From Miscanthus floridulus (lineage: Eukaryota; Streptophyta; Magnoliopsida; Poales; Poaceae): 64,000 nucleotides of DNA. Under the pieces are notes generated by a model. It had not been told where the DNA came from. It did not search any database and saw nothing but the letters and a program-made list of their open reading frames with translations. The stretch lies in assembly GCF_019320115.1 (NCBI RefSeq), contig NC_089581.1, positions 64,585,310-64,649,309 on the forward strand. Direction: 5' to 3'. Below are positions 45,801-55,786 of the stretch, one piece after another (position 1 is the stretch's first letter; each line of letters begins with the position of its first letter). Made by a program: the position numbers and the translations under genes.

Positions 45801-47385
45801 CTAATGTGGTTGCCGATGCCCTGAGTCGCAAGAGTCATTGTCATTGCCTAATTATAGAACCTATGCAGCGAACATTGTGTCAAGAGATGGAGCATCTAGA
45901 TTTACAAATCATAGAACAAGGTTCCCTGTCTAATATTGTAGTTGAGTCCACTATCAAAGATCAGATCATTGCTGCTCAACAGAAAAGTAAGGGCATAGCC
46001 CATATCAAGGACAAAGTCAGATCTGGAAAACCAACATGTTTCAAGATTGATGAATCAGGTGTTGTATGGTTCAAGGATAGATTGGTAGTACCCAAAAATC
46101 TAGAGCTGCGAAAGCAGATTCTTGATGAAGCTCATTCTACAAGATACTCCATTCATTCGGGTAGCAACAAAATGTATCATGATCTGAGAAAGAGATATTG
46201 GTGGACCAAAATGAAAATAAAAATAGCTCAATATGTAGCCAAGTGTGATATTTGTCAGAGAGTCAAAGCGGTTCATATGAAGACTGCAGGTCCATTACAT
46301 TCTTTGCCCGTTCCATCTTGGAAGTGGGAAGATATTTGTATGGACTTCATCGTAGGATTGCCCAGGACATCTTCAGGCTATAATTCAATATGGGTTATTG
46401 TTGATCGTCTAACCAAGATAGCTCATTTCCTATAGGTTAGAGATAAATATTAAGCGGAGCAGTATGCAAAGATTTATCTTGATAGAATCTTTAGTCTGCA
46501 TGGGGCACCCAAGACCATTGTCTCTGACAGAGGGTCATTGTTCATATCCAAGTTTTGGAAAAGTCTACATGAGTCTTTGGGAACTAAACTTATCCGTAGT
46601 TCTGCTTATCATCCGTAAACAGATGGATAGACTGAGAGGGTAAATCAAATTCTTGAAGATATGTTAAGAGCATGTGTCCTTTCCTTTGGTGCTAAATGGG
46701 ATGAATGCCTTCCCTTAGCTGAATTCTCATATAACAATAGCCATCAAGAGAGCATTAAAATGGCACCATTTGAAGCACGTATGGTCATAGGTGCCAAACA
46801 CCTTTAAATTGGTCAGAAGCTAGAGAACATTGGTTCTTTGGACCGGATGTGGTCAAGGAAGCTGAAGAGAAAGTTAAACTCATACAAGCCAATATGAAGG
46901 TAGCTCAATCCCGATAGAAAAGCTATGCTGATAAGAGGAGACGACCGCTAGAATTCAAAGTGGGAGATTATGTCTACCTCAAGGTATCACCGATGAAAGG
47001 AGTTCATCGTTTTGGGATTCAAGAAAAGTTGGCGCCCCATTATGTCAGTCCATTCCAGATCCAACAATGATGTGGACCAGTCGCCTATCGCGTCAAGCTA
47101 CCAGATCACATGTCAGCGGTGCATGATATCTTTCATGTATCTCAGTTAAAGAAGTGTCTTCAAGTACCTGACCAAGAGATCGACTTTGGTGATGTAGAAC
47201 TAGAACCTGATTTGACTTATGCTGAGTACCCCATTAGAGTCTTAGATTAGAAAGATCGAGTTACTCGAAGGCGTACAATCAAGTTCTACAAAGTACAATG
47301 GAATCAACATACTGAAGATGAAGCTACTTGGGAGTCCGAGGATTACTTAGAAGAGAACTTTCCTAACTTCTTCGCTTCTATCTAG
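42893..47385 (+). pseudogene. Element F gag-pol with chromodomain
   Basis: One frame from ATG 42893 to about 46776, then a 1-bp loss (GCACGTATGG region) shifts it to the frame ending TAG 47383-47385. Gag is followed by the zinc knuckle CYNCGKPEHFSQEC (about 43865). The protease reads [11 protein letters not shown] (44120), Asn for catalytic Asp. RT (44560-45330) has [13 protein letters not shown] and FIDDI (45055). RNase H (45480-45840) has YCDASRIGI and VVADALSRK. Integrase has the finger CDICQRVKA (46245), DFIVGLP (46347) and SDRGSLF (46525). The chromodomain covers 47215-47385 (VQWNQHTEDEATWESEDYL). Stops at 42911, 43277, 45422, 45647 and 46433 and others are C-to-T type. It encodes structural, copying and integration proteins; inactive here. 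Confidence 0.93.
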
Positions 47386-47554
47386 TTGCAATACCTTGTC
47401 TATATTGTAACTTGTCCTGTTGTTAACAAAATGGAAAACCCCCTCACTAGCCTTTTGAATAAAGTTATGATGTGTTAGCTTGACACATTTCCTTTTCCAT
47501 TACTTAGCCTTAAGTTTTAAATCTCGGGACGAGATTTCTTTAAGGGGGAAGGGT
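47386..47554 (+). promoter_or_regulatory. 3' UTR, hairpin and polypurine tract of element F
   Basis: A perfect inverted repeat AAATCTCG-gga-CGAGATTT at 47519-47537 is followed by the PPT TAAGGGGGAAGGG (47541-47553) and one base before the LTR start. Element E has the same layout. Confidence 0.8.
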
Positions 47555-48353
47555 TGTAACACCTCTGGTGTTTTGACCTAGCACTAAAATTTGACATGTC
47601 ATCATATGCATTGCAAAGCATTCATATAGTATAAAGTTTGGAATGCATTCACTAAATAAGCTTTATTTCATAATGTTGTTATTTCATGTGATGTGATTCA
47701 AAACCCTAAATAAAGATCATGGCTACAATGGTCAAAATTCATATGATCATGTGAGGTCATGTGTCTTTTGACTCAAATAACCCTAATGGGCCATATTACT
47801 GGTCAAAAATCAAAATTTAAGTAAAAGGAAGACAAATCAAATTTGAATTCAAATTCAAATCACAAAAGTCCTTTTTGCCCCTTTTGACTAATTCAAAATC
47901 CATGTGGAATTTGGGGTTGAGGCAAAAAGCAAAGTTGGAGGTTATTTTATGCGGATCAACTTTGGTATTCAAAGTTTTTTAAGTTTACATATAAAATTTG
48001 GAGTAATTTTGAAATGATTCAAATGCTCAAATGCACCCCAAATTCAAATTTCAAAATGGAGGCAGAATTTGAAAATGTTCCTAGAAGCAAAGTTGTAGAG
48101 TTTGAAAAATTAAACAACTTTCATTTTTGGAGATTTTCAACTTCTTTAGAAAATTTGAGAGTAATTTGAAAAATGGACTCAGTGGCAGTTCTGTAAATAT
48201 TTCAAAAATCAAACTCCACCTCTCTGCTTGCCGCCGGCGCCACGCGGATGTCGCCGCCGATCTGATTTTGTCGCTTTCACGTGCAGTGACACGCCCATAC
48301 CTTCAAGCCGAGTTCACCCGTGTGCCGTCAACACCGCACGCCCTCCTTCTTGC

Positions 48354-48361
48354 TATAAATA
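48354..48361 (+). promoter_or_regulatory. TATA box in the second LTR of F
   Basis: TATAAATA in GCTATAAATAGG. The 5' LTR lacks this segment through deletion, so the only recognisable F promoter points out into the E leader region. Confidence 0.75.
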
Positions 48362-49388
48362 GGAGCACATCGTCGTCATTCCCGTTTTTCCCCTTCTGCT
48401 TTGCTCCGCCGCTAGCTTGCTCCACCGCTCACCGTAGCCTCCGTCGAGTAGCATCCGTCGTGCCTAGCTACACCTACGTGATCGCCTCGGCCTTACGCTT
48501 TTCTGTGGCTTGCCTACGCCACTTGGGTTGGCCGGAGTCGCTCGGCGCAACTGCTTCTTCCTCGAGCCCGGCCGGAGCTCCGCCAACATCGTCTCGACAT
48601 GGCCAGGCCATTCTAGACCATCTCCGCCTTCACCAAGCCCACCGACGTGACCGTGGTGAGCCACTGAACGTGATGTTCACTTTGCTTTTGACTCTACCAT
48701 AGTCTTGCCGGGGTTACGCTGTGAGCCGACGTGCTTGAGCCGCCATGGCCAGCGTGGAGTCTTCTCCGGTGCACCTTCTGCCATTCCAAGGACGGGGATG
48801 GGTTCGTAGTAGGGTGTAGATCATTTTTGTGAGGTCAGCCTCGCCGGAGCGTCACCATCAGCGCATTTTGAGGCCAGCCAGTGAGGGCAGCACCGCCGTG
48901 ATTTCTTTGAGTCACTGACAGTGGGTCCTGGCTGTCAGTGCGAGTGAGGAAGAAGAACAGTGAAAATTTTTATTTTCTGAATTTGTGAATAGTGCTGAAA
49001 CTTTGGGAATTTGTAGGAAAATAATCATAGCTCCAAAAATTCTAGAATTTTGTGTGTAGCTTCTATACATGTTCTAGTATGGTTCAAAAATTTGAAACTT
49101 GAAATTTGAATATATTTTTAATGTTCAAATATTCAGTCCATTAATTGAGAAATGCAATTTCCATGATTTTTGTAGGCAACTGTATAATTCCAAAAATTAT
49201 GAAATTTGTTTTGGTACACTAATTTGTCATGAGGAAGCTTACATAAACTTTTGAGGTCATTTGGAACAAGTTCATTTTTGGGCTTATTTCCAAATTAATT
49301 CAAAAAGAAATAAAAGCAAACCCTAAGTGTTTGATTAGTGTTTCATCTTGTTTTGGTCATGTTTTGTGACTAGTAGGGTTTCAAGATC

Positions 49389-49490
49389 AGAGTGGTCGAA
49401 GAGTTCACCGTAGTGGTCGGAGAGTTCACCGTAGTGGTTGGAGAGTTCACCGTAGTGGTCGGAGAGCTTGCCGAAGTGGTCGGTGCTGGC
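49389..49490. repeat. Minisatellite in the second LTR of F
   Basis: About four to five 21-22 bp units of AGTGGTCGGAGAGTTCACCGT; one unit more than in the 5' LTR. Confidence 0.8.
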
Positions 49491-51142
49491 GTGGTCACAT
49501 CCGTTGCGAATATGGTTTGGTTAGTTTGGCCTGTAACTGTACCATAAAGGAAAGTTGGATTCAAGGTGTTGTTATATTTCATGCACCATGAAAGCATCAT
49601 GTTTACCTTATCATCATGTTGAAGCATATGCTATTATTTCGTGTAGAATCCAAGAGTAAACCGATTCTAGTTGAGCAAGTTCTGGAAGAGTCCCTGGTTG
49701 TCACAGGATTCGATAATTGTGGTACTGATCCGGAACCCGAGATCGTCAACGAAGGCAAGCCCCGGTTTATGCATTAAACCATTACCTTGTTTACTTTAAA
49801 AAGTTTATCACCTATGTTACCTATTGCATTAAGTTGATTAATTCAAATGTTACCTACTTGATGCATTGCCTTCCTTGTTGATTGTTTACCATCCTTGAAG
49901 ATGATTTCATTTACAAAGGCGTAGAATGCTTAGTATGCTTTATGGTAGGCTTTCAAAGTAAAAGTTTCGATACAATCAAAGATAGCATTCTGGCCAAAGA
50001 AAGAAAGAAGGTAGAATGAACTAGAGACTAGTCGGGTGACTTATCTTGAATTTTGGGTAATGTTGTCGACTATGTCGCTTAAAGGCCACTCATTGTGGAT
50101 CTTCTGAACGAGACACTTTGTAGTACTGGTCACATACTCCGGTAAGCCTACTTCGGCTAATCCGATACTAAGACGAATGCCCACGCACTAGTTGTGGAGA
50201 GATGTTGGGAGTAGCGTGTACCCTCGTGGCTAGAATGTGGCCGGATTTGAGGTGTGATGTGCTCTCGGGTGGTGTGGAGATGGCTTAGTATAGGAGGATC
50301 CGGTAGCGAGGTTGATATATGCAAGATTAAGTTCTACATATGTCGTGTGATAAGGAATCCCCAGTTGGGACTTGAATCAATTTGAATTGCCGGTGCTCCG
50401 CGGATATGGAGACTCAATTCATTACAGAAGCAATGCAGGACTGGTGAATTACTAAAACATGAGAAAAGAATGAAATGAGAAGGAATGGAATATGGGAAAT
50501 GTACATTTAGTTTGAGATAATGAACTAAAAGGACTTAGGGGTAAAACTAAAAAATAGGATAAGAATAGTATGCTTTTGGCAAAGTACTTTGAATTTTGGT
50601 ACATACTTACCTTGTCCCAAACCCCTGCATCTCTAAAGTTTTACACCTCGTTATGTCGGGTTAGTCTTGTTGAGTACCTTTGTACTCAGGGTTTGTTAAC
50701 CCTTGTTGCAGGTGAGTCGCATGCGCAGGCTTGTTTTGGTCCCTACTGCATGTTTGTGTTTGAAGTCAATGATGATGAGGAGTGATGAATGGCCTTTGGA
50801 CAAGGCACTAGTTTGTATGATAAATAAAGTTAATATAATATTATCCCGCTACTATGGTTGTATGACACTTATGGTATTGTAAGTTTGAAAACAACTTATT
50901 TGTAACTATGTTATCTTAAGACTTCTGCTATCTTTTACTCTGGTATATATTTGAATAAACTATTGTAATTTGCAATGACTGTGATTGGGATCCTATTTGA
51001 AAAGAGAATCGTGGATGATTTGGGTTTCCCGAGGACACCCGACAGACCTGTTGAGTTGTTGGGAACTTGTGTACGCTATTCGAGGTCTGTTAAGACAACG
51101 GTAGGTGCACGTGGGCCTGATTTCTTAGGAGGTTCTGCCACA

Positions 51143-51323
51143 GCTAGTATCAGAGCAGTTCCCATCTAAGATCATTGTCGGTTACTTTGGAAAACCTTCA
51201 AAATGATTTGGATCAAGGAAAGTAAACATGATATTTCGAAAGTTCAATTTCTTTCTTCTTACCTTTGATCTAGACTCAATCCTGTCTTATTTGAAAGTTT
51301 GTGGCGGATAATATGATTAGGTT
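51143..51323 (+). repeat. Duplicate of F PBS and leader beyond the second LTR
   Basis: Repeats 41812-41992 over exactly 181 bp, including TAGTATCAGAGCAG at 51145-51158. It ends at attaggtt (51316-51323), which is shared with the F leader copy at 41985-41992 and fits the E sequence expected next to the insertion site. Confidence 0.88.
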
Positions 51324-51593
51324 AGTCAACTCGGTGAAAGCTGGGACAGAAGGTAAGGTAGTGCTAGCTGGGAACTCGACTGAGGCGACCATCGGTCCTT
51401 TGATTCCTCCTTCCTGAGTTGGCTTCCCAGTGCAGGTGACCTTGACAAGCTCATCGGGGACACCTAACGTGATGAGAACTCGGCAGAGGGTCTGTGCAAA
51501 ACCTCTGAGCTCACGTAGGTCAAAGGTAAGATTGGCATGGTCCAGAGGCAGCGGTCCTAGAGGCGGCCAGTCGATGTTCATTGCCATCTGCAT
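51324..51593 (-). pseudogene. Element E pre-gag coiled-coil ORF, 5' part
   Basis: ATG at 51593 begins MQMAMNIDWPPLGPLPLD. It continues LTFDLRELRGFAQTLCRVLI and a Pro/Ser/Thr-rich stretch to PAFTELTN, where element F interrupts. The frame resumes at 39413 (EDTVKEG). It lies about 150 bp inside the PBS of E, so it is the first ORF on the E transcript. No stop occurs in this part. Family not recognised. Confidence 0.7.
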
Positions 51594-51740
51594 GTTTTAT
51601 GGAAACAGGTGTTAGCAGGTTAATAATAGATGAGCCTTGCATAAAAGTAAATGCAGGGTCGGTATATAACCAAAAGAAGGGTTGTTCATGTCCTATTCTA
51701 TCGTCCATTCCTAAGGGTTTCGTCCTATGGTCAAGTATGG

Positions 51741-51751
51741 CTCTGATACCA
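51741..51751 (-). promoter_or_regulatory. Primer binding site of element E (initiator Met tRNA)
   Basis: TGGTATCAGAG on the minus strand, 2 bases inside the 5' LTR end at 51754. Confidence 0.87.
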
Positions 51752-51753
51752 AC

Positions 51754-54700
51754 TAAAATGACCCCGATTTCCGCAAAGGGAAATCTACAGAGTCGAAGTG
51801 TAATAAGACCGTTGTAGATCATATTACCCAAATTCCAGTTGAATATCACATCCATACAATGATAATATCAGAGTACAAATAGTGCAGAAATACATAAATT
51901 ATTACATCGCTGCATTGGCGGAATCAAGGTAGTATTCATTCAGAACAACTTGAAGATAAGATCACCAAACTCAAGCGTAGGAACGAACCCCTCAACCGTT
52001 AAACTCCTCAGAGCTATACTCCTCAGCAGAACCTATGTGCCAAAATTTATCAGTACGATTTGTACTGGCCACTCCCAACCCTATGAGCATTGCTTTGTGG
52101 AAATTGGATGCAAGTTGGATATAATCAAAAGAACCTATAAGGCTGGGGTTTCCTATGTTATAGCATATCAAGTATATAATAATAGCTGGTCAAGTTTTAT
52201 CACCATTCCCACACATATTCCACCCCATTCCCGTCTAGAGCCAGGTTTCGATCCTAGGATCGATATACCACCATCTCCACACCATCACCACATTTCCACC
52301 ATACCATCCCACATCATCTCCACACCATCGCTCCGTCGACAGGCCAACTCCCTCTCAGCACTGTCTCAAGGCCCGTAGCCCCTGGCTACGACCGGCACTC
52401 TCTCCCAGGGGAAGAAGAGAAGGACTCATCTCCTATCGAGTTTAAGCGAAGCCCAGAAAAGGTCCATAGCCGACAAGTTGGTATATGTATCGATCGATCA
52501 ACCATACACTCTGTAGAGGTTTTACATGCCCACAAGATTAGCCATCCTTGGAGTCTAGAATCTCCTAGGTAGAATTCCGGTCGCTTGCTAGCCTAGAACG
52601 ATGCCACCCTACCTCTTAGCCCTGGAACATCCCAAGTCTAGTCTGGGATGGCTGATACTATGAGTCGTAGACAGAGCCGGGGCCCTCCGGATGTCAGGAG
52701 CCGAGTCCACAAGGCCTCCTAAAGTCTCAGTAGGGTGTGGGGGGAAACCACGCACCCCGTACCTCCTTGCACATGTTCGCCTGGCAGTAGTGGCACCGCT
52801 CTACCAAGTAGTCCAACCATCCCACACCATATAGGGCGAGTGGGATGTAAGGCTTCTTGGTGAATCTGAGTACTAGTAAGTCCTTAGGGATGACCAAGCC
52901 AGAATGTCTTCATCAGGGTTTCCAATTACTGTGCCACCACAGTACCTCTACCCTAGGCTCCACCTCTTTGAGGTTCACACCTGAGGCCACCTCCAATTAC
53001 CATTTACCTACCACAGGTATTCCATATCCAAGTGCCTAGGTAGCACCACATGGCAAGACTTGCCCTAGGCTCATCGTTATTCTAGCTCGGTCGACACAAC
53101 CCTCACCCTCCACGCACCCAAGTCACACACGCAGCACTCTCCCCCATAGTCCCGATGACACCAGTTTCCTACCACGCATCAATGTAGTGCAAGTGTAGTA
53201 GTAGTGATAAGCAATGAAATATAGCAGCGAGCGTGTGACTAGCCTATCAGTAGGGTTAGCAGGGGTAAGGTTGCGTCAAGGTAAAGGTCATCAAGAAAGC
53301 ATACTTCCATGCAATTCCTATCATAGTGTGTATATAATATTAAAGTAAAGCAATAGTAGTTCTACATAAGCCATGCGTAATGGGTGCTACGAGATTGGGT
53401 GGGGTGTGGCACCTTCAGTGTAGTCGTCTCCATACTCCTCATGGTACTCTCGGTCCTCGTCCATCTAGTTCTCCTCCGAGTCTGCAAACAATCGCATTAT
53501 AGTCGCGTTAGCAACGTCTATAGAATATCACAAAGAAGCAATAAGAATTCGAAAGAGCCAGATGCACTCAAACATGGGGTTTATTGCATAGGGCTTGATG
53601 AATTTTGGTCCTGGTCTGGTGTTTTCTGAGTTCATATGAATTAGTTATGAATTTCTAAAGTTTCAACCATTTCTGTTCAATGGAAAAAGGTTGAATTAAT
53701 CTTGGGCTGACACGTGCCACGCTGTGACTAGTTCACGTGACGTGTGGGAACTTGGAGTGGTGAAACAGTTGGTGAGGTGTCAGAGAGGTCACCGAAGTGG
53801 TCGGAGGGATTGCCGAAGTGGTCGGAGAGATCACTGAGGTCCCCGACACTGGCGTGGTCACATCATCGGCATGACATCAGCATGGTGTTATCAGAACTAA
53901 CCCTTGGCTGACAGGTGGGTCCTGCTGATGATGTCATTGACATGTGGGTCCGGTCTAAGTGAACGTCAAGTCAACCTATGAGTCAACGTTCAATGAATCA
54001 CAGTCACTGACATGTGGCCCCAGTCAACGGTCAACCGGTCAATGGTCAATACAGGCTAGGCCCAAACTGGGCCGGTTGAGCCTGGATATGGGCTGGACCT
54101 TGGTCTACCATGTGGCACGTGCTGGTGCGGCCATGTCATCTTGCTAGGCCATTAACGGGTCGTGGTCCACGGGCACAGGTGAGGCATGGTTCATGATGAA
54201 CCCACCAGCGTTGGTCCATAGACCGCTGAGCTAGTCTTTGAAGGACTTGGTCCACTTACTCCTTCCCAGGGTTCGGTTCATGTGCACGACGTGGTCGTGA
54301 TCGGAGTGGTCGGCGGGGTCGATGGGGTCATGGTCGGAGCTGCTCAGGGTGTGGTCGACGTGGTCGTGGTCAGAGTGGTCGGTGTGGTCGACGGGGTCAT
54401 GGTCGGAGCTGCTCGGCGAAGCTGCTCGGGGTGTGGTCGACGTGGTCATGGTCGGAGTGGTCGGTGTGGTCGATGGGGTTGTGGTTGGAGCTGCTCGGTG
54501 TGTCAATGTTGCCTTTACCACGACGTAGAAGACATGGTGGTCTCGCCATGGTTGTGCTCCCAACCATGGTGAGCATGCTCGTGCTTGTGTGCTCCTGCTC
54601 TGATGTACTACGTCATGGCTAGGGTCCTCCTTTTGGCTGATGACAGCGCGCATGACGCATCCTAGGTCTCGGTACGCGTGGCCATGGCGGTCTCCTTAGC

Positions 54701-55781
54701 TAACCAGTTGGGCTAGGCCAGAGCTCAAAGCTTCAGCAAGGTTTCGATCATGGTGGTGCGCATTCCATTTGGCTAGGGAGGTGGTCTCAGCAAGTTGGCT
54801 CACCGTAGGGTTCATGGCGGTAGGATGGCGGTGCAGTGGCAAGGCGAGGCCGTGATGAGGCGATGCAGTGCCATGCCGAGCAGCTACATCGCTGTAGCTG
54901 ATCGGGGCGGCGCTCCTAGATCCGGTGAGCTCCTCCCTATAGCGGCCTCCTTCTCCTCCGTGCTTCTCCCTCCTCCCTCTCTCTCGACTTGTCATGGTGT
55001 GGTGCTGTGCCACCAGCGGCAGCAGCGAACGGGCTGAGGGTTAGGGTTCACAGACGTTGGCTTTTATAGCCGAGCTCCAAGGGCTTCAATGGCGGACAGC
55101 GATGGGCGGTGGTGATGCACCGAGCACATCCGATGGCTCATGTGCGGTAGCATAGGCGCGGCGCAAGGGGAAAATAGGGTCATGCGATTTGCGTGACCCC
55201 GGGCCCGTGCCTGCTCCGCAGTCGGCTTCTGGTCACGTGGCGGAGGGAGCGTGGGGAAGACGATGACGCTGTAGCTGGGCGGCTGACAGAGGGGGCCCGT
55301 TTGTTAGCTTGTCCTGATGCGGCAGCATGCGGTGCGTGACGTCTGATGGGCGGGTCTGGCTCGTCAGTGGATTGTGCGCGCGGGGCGGTAGGGCGTTGCT
55401 AGGCCGGCTTCATGGGCCGCATGCGCGTGTGGGAGGGTAGGCGGGCTAGTTCGCAAGGCCAAGTAGGCCTAGGCTGCTACTGCTCCCTATTCTTTCCTTT
55501 CTCTTTTATTTATTCTTTATTCTATTTTGTTTTCCTTTCTCTTTTATTTGCACAACAAAAGATCAATAAAAGCAACTCACTTGTTTAGAATTAAAATGCA
55601 TGCAAGAATGTAGGTGTTAGGGATTCTAAACACACGCCTATACAACAAGTGACATGCTATGCTTATGACTAATGCAACACTTAGGGTTAGCTCCTACAAA
55701 TGTCACTCATCATCACATGGGGTTAAAAACAAAAAAAATTGTAGTTGGGATTTTTGGTGTGTGGATTTTTGGGTTGTTATA
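51754..55781 (-). repeat. 5' LTR of element E (4028 bp)
   Basis: Aligns with the 3' LTR over its whole length. Its two ends read TAAAATG and GTTATA instead of TGAAATG and GTTACA; both terminal dinucleotides have changed by transition. TATA box at 55062-55068 on the minus strand. Confidence 0.93.
55062..55068 (-). promoter_or_regulatory. TATA box of the E 5' LTR (element promoter)
   Basis: TATAAAA on the minus strand in GGCTATAAAAGCC, identical to the 3' LTR copy. Confidence 0.7.
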
Positions 55782-55786
55782 GTCGA
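55782..55786 (+). other. Target-site duplication of element E, right copy
   Basis: gtcga, identical to 29414-29418. Confidence 0.85.

Larger units (their letters stand above)
47555..51142 (+). repeat. Second LTR of element F (3588 bp), full length
   Basis: Starts TGTAACACC after the PPT and ends CCACA (canonical CA). It has a TATA box at 48354-48361 and a GC-rich leader (48200-48700) in which a 191-codon frame is open by chance. It contains the minisatellite at 49389-49490. It is followed, unexpectedly for a 3' LTR, by PBS and leader sequence. Confidence 0.93.
39414..51323 (+). mobile_element. Element F: Tekay-like chromovirus with an extra 181 bp of its own leader after the second LTR
   Basis: 5' LTR (39414-41811), PBS (41814-41825), acidic pre-gag ORF (42197-42733), gag-pol with chromodomain (42893-47385), PPT (47541-47553) and LTR (47555-51142). 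Then 51143-51323 repeats the PBS and leader 41812-41992 (both 181 bp) before element E resumes. It is the youngest-looking element: its LTRs differ by only scattered substitutions, apart from a ~1.17 kb deletion in the 5' copy. It sits in the pre-gag ORF of E in the opposite orientation. Confidence 0.92.
29419..55781 (-). mobile_element. Element E: Tekay-like chromovirus (Gypsy) with 4 kb LTRs, hosting element F
   Basis: LTRs at 29419-33462 (3') and 51754-55781 (5') flank, on the minus strand, PBS (51741-51751), a pre-gag coiled-coil ORF (51593-51324 plus 39413-38454, split by F) and gag-pol (38132-33532). The 5-bp duplication gtcga sits at 29414-29418 and 55782-55786. Insertion is in the D protease coding region; removing E restores the D reading frame across the junction. 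Length without F is about 14.4 kb. A C-terminal chromodomain and long LTRs fit the Tekay (Del) lineage. Confidence 0.93.

Noticed and set aside
48127..48702. 191-codon plus-strand ORF in the second LTR of F
   Set aside because: It spans the TATA box and GC-rich leader of the LTR and has no protein-like motif; open by composition.
40078..49490. Short regularly repeated units resembling a CRISPR-like array
   Set aside because: Units are directly tandem without unique spacers, in LTRs of plant retroelements; they are minisatellites.
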